DNA of 63,289 nucleotides from Bacteroidaceae bacterium (GCA_017631315.1 JAGBTN010000014.1:1-63289), one strand, 5' to 3'. Shown: positions 31,293 through 42,002, numbered from the stretch's first letter. Notes: generated from the letters alone by a model not told the origin. A program made the numbers and translations.

Positions 31293-34200
31293 CAGTAACT
31301 ACCCCCTGTCCATGTAGGAAGTGCCGCCAGAACAGAATTGACCATTTCGGTTTTGTCTGCTTCGGTGAAATAGTCAGTACCCTTGACAGGGGTAGTACCA
31401 GCCGCACCAGTAGCACCCCGGATGCTGACTCTCGTTGTGAAGTACGCATAGCTGGCATCCAGATAGGCAATGGGATAGTGGTAGTAGCTGTATCGGACGG
31501 TATCACCCAGTAGAACTTCGGTGACACCAGCCTGTGTTTTGATGGTGCTGATTGCCATGCGATAGTTCGGTGTGATACCACCAACTGCCGTTGTATATGA
31601 GGAAGGTGCTGTGGTAACAGCCAACAATCCTGTACCACGCTGACCAGTTGCACCAGTTGCGCCCGCACTACCCGTACTGCCTTTACTGCCATTTTTCACG
31701 GTAAAGGTTGCGCTTGTTCCGTTGGTAAGAGTAACAGTAAATACGTTGCTACCACCATCTGCGGTGGAAGTGGTTGTCTGCGTGATGCTGGAAATGCCAA
31801 CACCATCTGCACCCTTACCGCCCGTAGCACCCGTACTACCTTTAGAACCGTTCTTGATGCTAAGAGTCTTTCCATCAGAAAACGTAACAACATTAGTACC
31901 ACCGTCTGCGGAGCTTTCGCTCACACTTTGGACAGTAACGGATGTACCCGCACTACCAGTAGCACCAGTGTCACCCTTATCACCTTTTGCGCCTTTCAGA
32001 TTCTTAAAGGCAAAGGCAAATGTTCTTGCAGATGCCGTACCACCCGCTGTGACGGTAACGCTCGGCGTGCCTGTGTTAGCATCCACGGTAGCTGTTGCTC
32101 CTGTAATGGTTGCATTTGCACCGGTATCGCCCTGAGGACCTTGGGAACCGGTATCGCCTTTTGCGCCCTTCAGGTTCTTAAAGGCAAAGGCGAATGTTCT
32201 TGCGGATGCGGTGCCACCGGCCGTAACGGTAACACTAGGAGTGCCGATGTTAGCATCCACAGTAGCCGTTGCTCCTGTGATGGTAGCATTCGTACCATTT
32301 GTACCATTTGTACCATTTGTACCAGCGCTGCCCTTAGAACCATTCTTGATGGTGACGGTCTTTCCGTCAGAGAAAGTGACAACGTTAGAACCACCGTCTG
32401 CCGTGCTTTCACTCACACTTTTAACGGTTACGGATGTGCCAGCGCTGCCAGTATCACCCTTGTCGCCCTTCTCACCCTTGAACTCTCCACTTGCTAGCGC
32501 TTGCTCAAGTGCATCTTCTACAGCATCGGAACAATTGTCGGAAACGAAAGAGTATACTGCTTTAGCGGTCGGATACTGATCATCGGTGGACGAGGAGGAA
32601 ACACTTAGAGCCCTCTTGTCAACACCGACGTAATAATCGTCCAATCCGTCCACATACTCATGGTTGATATATATTCCATCTGCTAGAGCACCGATTTGCG
32701 TATAGGTAAGAGGCTCGTCGACAGCAATCATCGGTTTAGCGCCAATGTCATCTACTCTAAGATTGATTCTAAAATACGCAGCGCCAAGGGTATGAGCACT
32801 ACCCTTTATGGTAAGTTCAAATCCATCGTCGGTTTTAGCATAATTGAAATAATAGCTAGCATTGCTGCTCTTTATAGTTTCAGCGCCAAGGAAAAACATT
32901 TTGCCATTGGAAAGTGTTAGAGGTGTCTTATTGGCATCGTATAGGATGATACCGCAGTAACCATCAGCATTATCCCAAGACATCCCAGAGAATCTCAGCA
33001 CCGATGTATTCGTACAGGGTATGTATCCGGTACATGCTAGATAACTAACACCGCTGACAAATGTAGAATTGTCTTGATGCAAATATCCGCCGACTTTATA
33101 ACCTGTTCCATTGAATACTGCGCCGGATTCATCTGTTGCCAGAGGCAATCTGTTGGTGAAATTCGCAGTTTTCGTTGTCTGGAACAGGGCGTCCTGTTCG
33201 GATTTCAGAACAAGTCGATGTTCACCACCAGCGCTATCGACAAAATAAGGGATATCGTCCTTGGGTTTGAACCAACGTGTGATGGGTTCCTGCAGAATGA
33301 TTAGAGTATCCATGTTGGTAGTCTTACACTCATCATTCTCGAAGTAAATCAACTCACGGATATCATTGAAGCCAGCGGGTAGATGATAGTATACGTAATC
33401 ATTCAGAATTGTGCCGCGGCAGTCACCGGACATAGCGATATGCTGGTTTACATTGGATTTATCAAATGTCCACAGGCTGTTGTTTGCGTCCCAGTCCCAA
33501 ATTCGAGAGTCGCTTAGATCAACATCTCTACTGTCGATCAACTCGATACCATGCTTCGCATAAACGGTTGCGTCTCCGGCCTTTCTGGGCTGAACAGCAA
33601 CGGAAAGGAAAGCCTTGTTACATTCCTGAAGGCTGACACCGATCTTACAGGCATCGATGTATGCCTCGATACGCATTTCGTGATTCCACGCTCCGTCTTT
33701 GTTGACAGCACGGATGCCATAATCGAATGCGCCTGCGATTCGCAAGCCAGAAACAGTCATGCCCCAAATGAAGCTAGATATTTCCTGTTCAGAATCGGCA
33801 GTACCATCTTTATTTGCGCTAATGTAGACCGCAGTACCCGAAGTACCACCATCGGTAGAATGATGAATTCCGTCGCCATCGGTCTTACAAATATTCAGGT
33901 CGGTAATATAACGTGCGGTTTTCCACATTGGAGACCAATGCACCCAAGGAACAACATTTTTAACAGATGTATGTACGGATGTGTCCGCATTGATAACACG
34001 GCCAGTGAAGCTATACGGAACATTGACTGTCGCATGGTTGCCTTTAAGCCAAGCAGAACGATTCATCGTGATACAGTTACAGTTTGGCTCGTCAAAGTTC
34101 AGCACTGCATCCTGAGCCAATTCCAACTGACAGTTGTCACGGATCACCAGACCGTCATTCAGATTGTAAGTGCCACCGGGAACAAACACCACTCTGTTCT

Positions 34201-34492
34201 CAGCAAGTGCAGTCTGGAAAGCTGCGGTATCGTAAGTTGTACCGTCACCCTTTGCACCGTAGTCTGTAACGGAAGCAGTTCCCGTGATGCCAATATTTTT
34301 TCGTGCCTGTGCTTTCTGTGTTTTGGTAAGGCTCTGCTCCTTGTTGTAAAGTACAGAACTAATACTTGCCGCAGTTGCAGGTAAGTTGTTGCTGTTTCTG
34401 GTCTGCGGCATTTCTGCGCCGGCTTCATTGAGGACGTTGTATGTACTTGCCACATTTTGCTCAATGCGGTCAATTTGAGATTGTACGCTCAT
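31292..34492 (-). CDS. large tail fibre: beta-helix domain plus collagen-like repeats
   Basis: 1066 residues. An N-terminal helical part is followed by a pectate-lyase-type beta-helix ([38 protein letters not shown]; about 78-450), the fold of many capsule-degrading or surface-binding fibres. From about 660 there are collagen-like Gly-X-Y blocks ([29 protein letters not shown]) interrupted by repeated beta units ([38 protein letters not shown], at least two copies). The C-terminal part ([35 protein letters not shown]) is a motif seen at fibre ends. It probably binds or degrades host surface glycans. Confidence 0.8.
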   Translation of the reverse strand: MSVQSQIDRIEQNVASTYNVLNEAGAEMPQTRNSNNLPATAASISSVLYNKEQSLTKTQKAQARKNIGITGTASVTDYGAKGDGTTYDTAAFQTALAENRVVFVPGGTYNLNDGLVIRDNCQLELAQDAVLNFDEPNCNCITMNRSAWLKGNHATVNVPYSFTGRVINADTSVHTSVKNVVPWVHWSPMWKTARYITDLNICKTDGDGIHHSTDGGTSGTAVYISANKDGTADSEQEISSFIWGMTVSGLRIAGAFDYGIRAVNKDGAWNHEMRIEAYIDACKIGVSLQECNKAFLSVAVQPRKAGDATVYAKHGIELIDSRDVDLSDSRIWDWDANNSLWTFDKSNVNQHIAMSGDCRGTILNDYVYYHLPAGFNDIRELIYFENDECKTTNMDTLIILQEPITRWFKPKDDIPYFVDSAGGEHRLVLKSEQDALFQTTKTANFTNRLPLATDESGAVFNGTGYKVGGYLHQDNSTFVSGVSYLACTGYIPCTNTSVLRFSGMSWDNADGYCGIILYDANKTPLTLSNGKMFFLGAETIKSSNASYYFNYAKTDDGFELTIKGSAHTLGAAYFRINLRVDDIGAKPMIAVDEPLTYTQIGALADGIYINHEYVDGLDDYYVGVDKRALSVSSSSTDDQYPTAKAVYSFVSDNCSDAVEDALEQALASGEFKGEKGDKGDTGSAGTSVTVKSVSESTADGGSNVVTFSDGKTVTIKNGSKGSAGTNGTNGTNGTNATITGATATVDANIGTPSVTVTAGGTASARTFAFAFKNLKGAKGDTGSQGPQGDTGANATITGATATVDANTGTPSVTVTAGGTASARTFAFAFKNLKGAKGDKGDTGATGSAGTSVTVQSVSESSADGGTNVVTFSDGKTLSIKNGSKGSTGATGGKGADGVGISSITQTTTSTADGGSNVFTVTLTNGTSATFTVKNGSKGSTGSAGATGATGQRGTGLLAVTTAPSSYTTAVGGITPNYRMAISTIKTQAGVTEVLLGDTVRYSYYHYPIAYLDASYAYFTTRVSIRGATGAAGTTPVKGTDYFTEADKTEMVNSVLAALPTWTGGSY

Positions 34493-34504
34493 AGTCGCAC
34501 CCCC

Positions 34505-35869
34505 TTAAATTGCCGCCAGCGCATTTTCGATATCGTTAGTCAGGGACACCTTGCCGCTTCCGTTGTGATAGCCAACAGGAACGGTATAACTTGTGGTGGT
34601 CAGACCGTCAATGCTTGCGCTGATCGCACCCTTGTTGGCCATAGTACCGGTAACTTTTGCACCGCCAACCCATGCGGTTTCACCGCTCAAGATTTCCGCT
34701 GCGGCTGCGGTGCCGCCAGTCTGGCCTGCAAGGTCTTTGGCGGTGATCTTGCCAGAACCGTTGTGATAACCGGCAGGGATTGTGTAAGAAGCACCAGCGG
34801 CCAGAATAGCAGTCTGTGCGCCATTGTCGGGCATAGTACCTTCCACCACGTTACCTTCTGCATCCACGATGGTCTTACCAGTCAGAACATCCGGCGCAGT
34901 GGCATCCACCGAAGTTACATCCTGATAGGCATCAGGAATGGCTTGTACAATCACGGCTGAGAGGAATTTAGGATTACTGGTAATAGTCTGTACTTCCTTT
35001 GTGGGAGTACAAGTTCTAGATGTATGCTCAACAGAAACAGATCCGGTTCCATCATGGTAACCAGCCGGAACCGTATAGGAATATTTGCTCATGTTAAGAG
35101 TTTGGGATACCGCACCGTTGTTGGGCATAGAGCCAGTAATCACGTCACCTTCTGCATCAACGATCTTCTTGCCACTCAGTACATCGGTGGCACCGGCAGT
35201 AACCGCAGTAACATCCTGATATTCATCGGGGATGGGCGCGACAGTAACCTGAGAAAGCACCTTGCCAGAAGTAGGAGTAATCTTCTGTTCGCTCTTGGTG
35301 GGAGTAACAGACTTGGTTTCCAGAACCAGCTTCACCTTGCCAGAACCGCTGTGGTAGCCCTTGGGAATGGTATAGGTGATAGTGGTAACATCCAGAGTCT
35401 TATCGACTGCGCCGTTGTTCACCATTTCGCCGGGAGTAACCACACCGGTCGCAGTAACGAACACTTTACCGGTCAGTACGTCAGCTGCTGTTGCAGTCAC
35501 GCTACTAACATCCTGATATGCTTCGGGGATAGCTGCCACGGTAACACCAGACAGACCATAAAAGCCAGAGTCGGGAGCGATGCTCTGCTGTTTCTTAGTG
35601 GGAGTAACAGACTTAGCCTGTAAGCTATAATTACCGCCACCAGCAACGCCAGAGACAGTACCGTTACCATTATGATAACCGGCGGGAATGGTGTAGGTAT
35701 CGCCTTCCTGTACAGTGATGTTAACAGCACCCTGATTGACGATACCTTCGATGGCGGTCGCCAGCTTGTCAAGTTTGTCGCTAGAAGCTGCCATACCAAG
35801 TTCGATCAGCTTGTTTCGAATGACGTTTCTGCTGGCTTCAATATTTGCAATATAAGTTGCTACACTCAT
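34505..35869 (-). CDS. repetitive tail-fibre protein, 454 aa
   Basis: The N-terminus MSVATYIANIEASRNVIRNKLIELGMAASSDKLDKLATAIEGI is typical of phage fibre proteins. About four units of 80-85 residues follow, each with YTIPAGYHNGSGKV, TPTKxxQxIxP, IPDxYQDVTxVxATAxDVLTGKxIVDAEG and GxMPNNGAV. The repeat pattern is visible in DNA too, so copy number may vary between relatives. Probably a structural fibre or surface-decoration protein; it precedes the collagen-like fibre gene. Confidence 0.75.
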   Translation of the reverse strand: MSVATYIANIEASRNVIRNKLIELGMAASSDKLDKLATAIEGIVNQGAVNITVQEGDTYTIPAGYHNGNGTVSGVAGGGNYSLQAKSVTPTKKQQSIAPDSGFYGLSGVTVAAIPEAYQDVSSVTATAADVLTGKVFVTATGVVTPGEMVNNGAVDKTLDVTTITYTIPKGYHSGSGKVKLVLETKSVTPTKSEQKITPTSGKVLSQVTVAPIPDEYQDVTAVTAGATDVLSGKKIVDAEGDVITGSMPNNGAVSQTLNMSKYSYTVPAGYHDGTGSVSVEHTSRTCTPTKEVQTITSNPKFLSAVIVQAIPDAYQDVTSVDATAPDVLTGKTIVDAEGNVVEGTMPDNGAQTAILAAGASYTIPAGYHNGSGKITAKDLAGQTGGTAAAAEILSGETAWVGGAKVTGTMANKGAISASIDGLTTTSYTVPVGYHNGSGKVSLTNDIENALAAI

Positions 35870-35882
35870 TTTTCATTCCTCC

Positions 35883-36889
<1,007 letters not shown>

Positions 36890-36899
36890 AGTTACCTCC

Positions 36900-37030
36900 T
36901 CTCAATGTGATTAAAAGATGTTCCAGGGTAAATATAAATGCGTTTTCAATTTTTCCCCCGGGGAATTTTCGAAGACCGCCGCGATGCAGGGAGGGGGTGT
37001 AATTTTCGAGCCCCCCCCCCTATATGCGGT
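36900..37030. other. non-coding gap with G/C tracts, candidate packaging or regulatory site
   Basis: This 147-bp gap between the 36506-36889 and 37037-37294 genes contains CCCCCGGGG followed by aattttcga, then GACCGCCGCG, GGGAGGGGG, a second aattttcga, ten C in a row (37011-37020) and TATATGCGGTC, which can pair with GACCGC 50 bases away. A related CCCTCCCGGGAAATTTTC occurs at 3045-3062. Such palindromic GC blocks with AT neighbours resemble cos regions, but no cut site can be read from sequence. Confidence 0.4.
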
Positions 37031-37036
37031 CTGTGA

Positions 37037-37294
37037 TTAACCAATCGGACATACTGTTTCTGGTGTAACTTTTACGTAGACACCAAGAATATCGTATTTA
37101 ATGATTTCATCAATTGCTCTTTCGATCTCTGCATCAATCTCAAGCTCAGACATGTCATCAAAGACTTGAGCAATTCGGTCGAGACGTTCACAACAATTGT
37201 AACCAAAGTCCTTGTCGTATCGATGCCAAGAAGCGAACTGCTCAAACGGATTGTAAGGATTATCGATTGTACTAAGCATACATTCTTTTGCCAT
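37037..37294 (-). CDS. unknown small acidic protein, 85 aa
   Basis: MAKECMLSTIDNPYNPFEQFASWHRYDKDFGYNCCERLDRIAQVFDDMSELEIDAEIERAIDEIIKYDILGVYVKV. The DNPYNPFEQFxxWxxYDxxxGYxCCExLDRI pattern recurs, as I recall, in Clostridia phages next to the polymerase-like gene, with no known function. ATG at 37294 with AAAGGAGCGAACTAATC upstream; it follows the polymerase-like gene by 2 bp, so the two are coupled. Confidence 0.75.
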   Translation of the reverse strand: MAKECMLSTIDNPYNPFEQFASWHRYDKDFGYNCCERLDRIAQVFDDMSELEIDAEIERAIDEIIKYDILGVYVKVTPETVCPIG

Positions 37295-37296
37295 GA

Positions 37297-40227
37297 TTAG
37301 TTCGCTCCTTTCACATACTTAGAAACTGCAGACGGAGAAACACCAAGCTTTTCAGCAATCTGTGCGTTTGTATAACCAGAAGCACTCATTGCCTTCATTC
37401 GGGCAACATTAGACTGAGACAACGTAGTCGTGTTACGAGGTGTTGCTCTTTCTCTAAGGTTATCTACGTCTGTATTATTAAGGATGTCTTTAAGTTTAGT
37501 CTCGCTAATAGCGCCAGCCTGAATAGCATCCCATTCACGGTCGGTAATGATGATAGATCTGTCTCGTCTAGCAACAGAACCAACCTGAGTTCTATATTTG
37601 TTAATAGCCCGCTGCTGTTCCTTTTTGATATCGCCAGGGTCTGCATTAGATCCAGGGGGATACTTCTTAGCAATCTCCGCATTAGCCAGACGTGTTGCTT
37701 GGCGTTCACGGGGCGCGTTCAGCATGGCGGTGTTTAGTTTACTCATGAGGGAGGCTACTTCTGACTGGTAGGCGGCCTTTGCGGAGGAGCTATACTCTAT
37801 CTTACCGGTACTCACTATCTCCATACGGGCCTGATTAGCCAGGGACTTCATCTTATTGGCATACTCCGCGTACGCAACCTCACGGGGGTTCCGCAAGTTA
37901 GACACCAGCTGGAATGCATCATCGACCTCGGCCATCTTGGTACTATTCTGGGTACGGGTCTTGGTCTTATACTTGATTGTTCCGTCTTTGTTGGTGTACT
38001 CAATTGCGCCTGTTTTACTATTAACTCGTTTGACGGGCTCATAGTAATCTCGGGCGGCTGCATCAGACAGACTGTACTTCACCTTCTTACCATCGGCAGT
38101 GGCAATGGTAGCAGTATCGCCGCTATACTTACGGCTGGGATAGTACGCGTCATCGGACAGCTTATAGATAAGCGCACCTTCGGGCTTATTGGGATCGTAC
38201 CATTCCTTACCCTTAATGTTGACTTTGGCAGTGCCCTGTCTCTTAGGAACTCGAGCTTCGCCCTTCGCCTTAGAGATGATAGTGGACGCACCGCCGTACT
38301 TGCCATCGCCACGGTCCTGATAGGTCCGCTTAAGGTAATCGATGTTATGATCCTTCTCGCTCTGTTTATAGTCCAGCTTGTGCTTCTCAGCATCAATGAC
38401 GACCATGCTGTGTCGAACCGCATTAGCCAGGTCAGTGGGATTAGCACCTGCCAGGGTCATGTCCGTAATCAGATTTGAAATGACACCCATTTCTCGCTGA
38501 GTGCCCTTCTTAGTCATATACGTCATGCCTGCGCGTTCAGGATATTCCGCCTTAGGGTCGAAGCCCTTAAGACGCTCCAGCTCAGGAGTAGACTTAACGT
38601 TGGCCTTGATTTTACCACTTGCACTCTGGGTAGGAATAACCATAACGGTATCGCCGTCAAAGTCCGCACCAGAGAGTCGGTCTGCATTCTTCTTATTGAT
38701 ACCGACCGCGTCAGTTGTGTCATTGCCAAGCAGGTCTCGAGCAGGCTTATGCTTATTATTGACTGTCAGGATGGGAATCTCGAATGTGCCGCCATGGGGG
38801 TAACGAATAAGCGCTACCTTAGAGCCATCCTCATAGTTAGGTGCAAATACCTCGTTATCTTTCAGTGTGTTAACAGGAATGATAACGTGATACTTCTGAC
38901 CGGGAAGTGCGGCTGCCTGCAGATGAACCGCTGCAGAATCGCAGCTGTCTGCAAACTTCTCGAGCAGATGCTTCTTGACAGTCGGATTAGTAAGGGCGCA
39001 AATATCATCGTACTCAGCGACCTTATCGGCAGTAGCCAAGCCAAGCTGCTTCTTAATCAAGCTAATAGGCTGCTTGGACAGGAACTGAGAAGGAAGCTTG
39101 TCCTTCCAATCAGACCAGTCGCCTTCGTCAGCACGCTTGTTGATAAGAGACAGCTTCTCCTTACCGTCTTTGTCGATGTATGTACTTTGTCCGTTAGGCT
39201 TGATAAGAGAACCGAAAGGATTATCCGGATCATTCTTAATCGGCTTCAGGACTTTATGCATGGGTACGTCGGGAGTCTTGTTGGTATTAAACACAACGTC
39301 AACACCGTCAGGCATCTTGTCAGAATAGACAGCCATGCCCTTGATGTAGTGACTTCCGTCAACCATGATTCGAACCTGGGCGTAATGAGAACCACCAAGG
39401 TCGAGGTCGGCTACGCCTCTACGAAGCTCAACAATGCCGTCCTTCTCAACGCCAGTGATTCCATCGAAGCCGGGCTCGTCTGCGTACCGGATCTTGAGGC
39501 GCTTAGAGTCAAGGCTGGTTGGATACTGGAACGTACGGAAAGTCTTGCCACCATCGGGAGAGGTGTACTCATTGATGGTTTTAATGTTGTCCAGATCGTA
39601 GATTTCCTGATACTTAGTACCAGGTACGCACAGCACCTTCTGAGTAGTCCACTGACCAGGATTGGTGGTCTGCTGGATTCGGTTGTTATAAACAACGTAA
39701 CCATCTTCCTTCAGAAGGGACACGGCCTGACCGAGTTTTTCCTTAGATACGCCGAGCTCTCGTTCGACGCCAGTACCAATATCAATCATCTTCTTGGCAT
39801 CAACCTGGTCTCTAAGGAAGTCGGCGGTATACTGAGCCTGATTCATTCGAGCCTCAGACTTCTCGTTCAGCCAGGAACGAACAGTGGACTCGTTAACGCC
39901 CATTCGTCTACCGATTTCGGTTTCGCCAAGGCCTTCTTTTTCCTTCAGTCTTCGGGCAGTCTCGACGTTAAGGGCTCTTCGCTCATTTCGAGCTTTCGCC
40001 TTCTCCTCGCGGTAACGAGTCAGCGTCATGTCTTCGCCGAATTCTTTCTTAACGTTTTCGGCAGTTTCTTTCCAGCCAGACTTCTTAAGCTCCTCAATTC
40101 GACCGAGGAGGTCGCGACCGTGCTGATAGGGGTCTTCACCAGAACCCCAAGGGTATCTACCAGAACGACGTTTGACACCAATGTGGGCCAGCTCGTTCTT
40201 CTGCAGATCTTCTGCTACTGGATTCAT
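37297..40227 (-). CDS. two-barrel (DPBB) RNA-polymerase-like protein with HTH domains
   Basis: 976 residues. Start taken at ATG 40227 (MNPVAEDLQKNELAHIG) with AGGAGGTTATAACCGC upstream. Residues 522-526 are DFDGD, in the context ADRLSGADFDGDTVMVIP, preceded by VALIRYPHGGTFEIPILTV: this matches the catalytic double-psi beta barrel of the YonO / eukaryotic RdRP-type polymerases (RxPxxxxxxI..., sGxDxDGD). The three Asp would bind catalytic Mg. Two helix-turn-helix elements flank the core, at about 100-123 (LGETEIGRRMGVNESTVRSW) and 944-976 (TNAQIAEKLGVSPSAVSKYV). Likely a single-chain transcriptase or a relative; activity is inferred from the motif only. It lies in the operon that leads into the late genes. 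Confidence 0.75.
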   Translation of the reverse strand: MNPVAEDLQKNELAHIGVKRRSGRYPWGSGEDPYQHGRDLLGRIEELKKSGWKETAENVKKEFGEDMTLTRYREEKAKARNERRALNVETARRLKEKEGLGETEIGRRMGVNESTVRSWLNEKSEARMNQAQYTADFLRDQVDAKKMIDIGTGVERELGVSKEKLGQAVSLLKEDGYVVYNNRIQQTTNPGQWTTQKVLCVPGTKYQEIYDLDNIKTINEYTSPDGGKTFRTFQYPTSLDSKRLKIRYADEPGFDGITGVEKDGIVELRRGVADLDLGGSHYAQVRIMVDGSHYIKGMAVYSDKMPDGVDVVFNTNKTPDVPMHKVLKPIKNDPDNPFGSLIKPNGQSTYIDKDGKEKLSLINKRADEGDWSDWKDKLPSQFLSKQPISLIKKQLGLATADKVAEYDDICALTNPTVKKHLLEKFADSCDSAAVHLQAAALPGQKYHVIIPVNTLKDNEVFAPNYEDGSKVALIRYPHGGTFEIPILTVNNKHKPARDLLGNDTTDAVGINKKNADRLSGADFDGDTVMVIPTQSASGKIKANVKSTPELERLKGFDPKAEYPERAGMTYMTKKGTQREMGVISNLITDMTLAGANPTDLANAVRHSMVVIDAEKHKLDYKQSEKDHNIDYLKRTYQDRGDGKYGGASTIISKAKGEARVPKRQGTAKVNIKGKEWYDPNKPEGALIYKLSDDAYYPSRKYSGDTATIATADGKKVKYSLSDAAARDYYEPVKRVNSKTGAIEYTNKDGTIKYKTKTRTQNSTKMAEVDDAFQLVSNLRNPREVAYAEYANKMKSLANQARMEIVSTGKIEYSSSAKAAYQSEVASLMSKLNTAMLNAPRERQATRLANAEIAKKYPPGSNADPGDIKKEQQRAINKYRTQVGSVARRDRSIIITDREWDAIQAGAISETKLKDILNNTDVDNLRERATPRNTTTLSQSNVARMKAMSASGYTNAQIAEKLGVSPSAVSKYVKGAN

Positions 40228-40790
40228 GCGGTTATAACCTCCTCGCACTCAAGTTTTGCTAACAGTTTGTCGGTATGGATGATTTTATCCATAATGGGAA
40301 GAATATCTTCTGCCGTAGGGTTGTGGACTAGAACTTCATCATTCTGATAGATGCGAAGTTCCATATCGATATCGCCGGGGCGTATATTATACTCCAAACA
40401 GAAAAGAGCAGCGTATACTTCAAGCTGCTCCATCTTTACAGGATTTTTACCAGTCTTCAAATCATGGATTCGAAGGAGGTTGTTTCTGAAACAAATAGCG
40501 TCTGCGGTACCAAAGAATCGTGTGGAATATAACAGAACTACTTCGGTATCCATTCGATAACCGATTGCGTCATTGACATACGCATAAATGGTCTTCTTAG
40601 ATCTGGGCTGTTTGATACCCAAATCAATAGTCTTCTGAGCCCAGTCATGAAGCTTGGTGCCCATTTCTGCAGCTCTAAGGTTTGTGTAGACCTCAAGGAT
40701 CTTATCGTCATCGTATCTCAGCCAGCTAGGTTTACTAGCGCTGAACGGTGCGTGAAGACCTTTCAGGTTGTAGTGCCGATTGAAGTTCAC
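40224..40790 (-). CDS. PD-(D/E)XK nuclease, RecB/Cas4-like, GTG start
   Basis: 188 residues, GTG at 40790 with AGGAGGAAGTATTAC upstream, overlapping the VRR-NUC gene. FFGTADAICFRNNLLRIHDLKTGKNPVKMEQLEVYAALFCLEY shows the motif: Asp (GTADAI), then HDLKTGK with the D-x-K of the active site, and QLEVYAALF of motif III (Q..Y). Such RecB-family exonucleases act in phage recombination and replication. Overlap with the neighbouring genes (ATGA with the polymerase-like gene) shows tight coupling. Confidence 0.85.
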   Translation of the reverse strand: MNFNRHYNLKGLHAPFSASKPSWLRYDDDKILEVYTNLRAAEMGTKLHDWAQKTIDLGIKQPRSKKTIYAYVNDAIGYRMDTEVVLLYSTRFFGTADAICFRNNLLRIHDLKTGKNPVKMEQLEVYAALFCLEYNIRPGDIDMELRIYQNDEVLVHNPTAEDILPIMDKIIHTDKLLAKLECEEVITA

Positions 40791-41061
40791 GTAATACTTC
40801 CTCCTTATTCTCCTTACTAACGAATCTTGAGAACGACATGCTGTTCATAAGATCCACATAGTATTCTTGGTTCGGCTGACGCTTCGCCTTCGAATGCTGT
40901 TTGCATTCTAAAGAGGCCCACTTATCGCCATGTAGTACAAGCAGATCGGGAATGCCTTGAATCTGGTCCATCTTGAATACCATACACCCAGGGAACATTT
41001 CTTCAATCTCATCTTTCAGCTTGTCTTGAAACCCACTCTCCAGTCTCGAGCTTCTAGCCAT
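40735..41061 (-). CDS. VRR-NUC domain nuclease, 108 aa
   Basis: MARSSRLESGFQDKLKDEIEEMFPGCMVFKMDQIQGIPDLLVLHGDKWASLECKQHSKAKRQPNQEYYVDLMNSMSF: the VRR-NUC core, with Asp in GIPDLLVL, then Glu and Lys in SLECK, and NQEYY. Stand-alone VRR-NUC proteins in phages are thought to be Holliday-junction or structure-specific nucleases. First gene of the operon that begins at motif copy 11. ATG at 41061 with AAGGAGGCCGATCT upstream. Confidence 0.85.
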   Translation of the reverse strand: MARSSRLESGFQDKLKDEIEEMFPGCMVFKMDQIQGIPDLLVLHGDKWASLECKQHSKAKRQPNQEYYVDLMNSMSFSRFVSKENKEEVLRELQSALQPERSSRTVQR

Positions 41062-41146
41062 AGATCGGCCTCCTTTCTTGATTAGTTCAAAACGTAAAAG
41101 GAACTGGTGATTATTTTATAAAAAGTAAAATAAAACCAAATATCCT

Positions 41147-41173
41147 CTCATAAAAGGGCTTGTAAATTTCGCG
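41147..41173 (-). promoter_or_regulatory. 27-bp promoter-like motif, copy 11 (nuclease/polymerase/late operon)
   Basis: CGCG-N6-ACA-N7-TTATG-AG, located 86 bp before the VRR-NUC start. It is the only copy that precedes the long leftward operon, so it ties this operon to the small-gene cassettes in expression. Confidence 0.65.
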
Positions 41174-41208
41174 AATCGGAAGTCAGCCGAGAAATATCAA
41201 TGTTGGGC

Positions 41209-41237
41209 AAAAAGAAAAGGCCCTGTAATCAGAGCCC
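41209..41237 (-). terminator. intrinsic terminator after the 41251-41535 gene
   Basis: GGGCTCTG-ATTA-CAGGGCC hairpin followed by TTTTCTTTTTG on the minus strand. Confidence 0.85.
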
Positions 41238-41250
41238 TTCTATCGGTCTA

Positions 41251-41535
41251 TTAAGACCATTTGCCAAAACCTTTACGGTGTACAATTTGATCAGGATGTT
41301 CTTTTGCGTAACGCTCATAAAGTTCTCTAGCATGAGATTCTCCAAGGAAAGTCTTGTCCATCCAATCGATCATGAGATCGGCACCAGTCATGCCACCGTC
41401 GACGAAGCCAGCTGCGTATGATTTATACGCAATGACTCCAGCGCCGATGACAGTAGCCGCGCCAATTCCGATCGTAATGATATCGTACTTATGCTCTTCC
41501 CAGTAGTTCTTAGCTTTCTCTTTGATGTTACTCAT
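41251..41535 (-). CDS. small membrane protein, 94 aa
   Basis: Start at 41535 (MSNIKEKAKNYWEEHKYD) with GGAGGAGATCATT upstream; a longer frame to 41559 is rejected. One clear hydrophobic segment (IITIGIGAATVIGAGVIAYKSYAAGFV) lies between a charged N-terminal helix and a soluble tail (LGESHARELYERYAKEHPDQIVHRKGFGKW). The segment resembles the membrane part of the DUF6353-like proteins. Complete cassette with motif copy 12 and terminator. Function unknown. Confidence 0.7.
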   Translation of the reverse strand: MSNIKEKAKNYWEEHKYDIITIGIGAATVIGAGVIAYKSYAAGFVDGGMTGADLMIDWMDKTFLGESHARELYERYAKEHPDQIVHRKGFGKWS

Positions 41536-41573
41536 AATGATCTCCTCCAAAGAATACATAGTAACCTAATGGT

Positions 41574-41600
41574 TCCATAATAGGGGATGTAATCGACGCG
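41574..41600 (-). promoter_or_regulatory. 27-bp promoter-like motif, copy 12
   Basis: CGCG-N6-ACA-N7-TTATG-GA, between the repressor gene (41625-41855) and the 41251-41535 gene. Confidence 0.7.
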
Positions 41601-41624
41601 GCTCGACTGAGTATCTCGTAAATA

Positions 41625-41855
41625 TCAATAAATGACTTCACCAAAGTCAGCCAACTCGTCAAGAGTAATGTTGAACGCGTACGCCATTTTCAATAGTATC
41701 TTGAAGCTTGGCATTTTTCGTTTGTTTATGTAATAACTAATCATAACTTCAGAAACGCCGATTTCGTCAGCAAGTTCGCGACGAGTCATTTTAGTCTCTC
41801 TCAACAAACTCACAAGGTTGTCTCCAAAAATGTCGAGCCATTCCAGTTCGCTCAT
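41625..41855 (-). CDS. XRE-family repressor/regulator, 76 aa
   Basis: A compact Cro/CI-type HTH: FGDNLVSLLRETKMTRRELADEIGVSEVMISYYINKRKMPSFKILLKMAYAFNITLDELADFG, with the recognition helix EVMISYYIN. ATG at 41855 with AGGAGGAAATT upstream. It has no dimerisation or cleavage domain, so it resembles a small Cro or short repressor. Three 17-bp palindromes lie in the upstream region (41898-42140) and are its likely operators, implying autoregulation and control of the opposite or downstream promoters. Confidence 0.9.
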   Translation of the reverse strand: MSELEWLDIFGDNLVSLLRETKMTRRELADEIGVSEVMISYYINKRKMPSFKILLKMAYAFNITLDELADFGEVIY

Positions 41856-41897
41856 AATTTCCTCCTAAAATCTCAACTCAGTGAGCTTCACAAAAAA

Positions 41898-41914
41898 CTT
41901 AACCTATAGTTAAG
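41898..41914. promoter_or_regulatory. operator site 1 (17-bp palindrome)
   Basis: CTTAAC-CTATA-GTTAAG: perfect six-base arms with a five-base centre, 43 bp upstream of the XRE start codon. Confidence 0.75.
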
Positions 41915-41985
41915 TACCCTATAAACTCTTTATATATAAATCACATATATTCGCTTAATTATTTTTTCTATATTAAATAATAGCG

Positions 41986-42002
41986 GTTAACTATAGGTTA
42001 AG
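41986..42002. promoter_or_regulatory. operator site 2 (17-bp palindrome)
   Basis: GTTAAC-TATAG-GTTAAG: one mismatch in the left arm and the centre in the opposite orientation to site 1. Confidence 0.75.
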
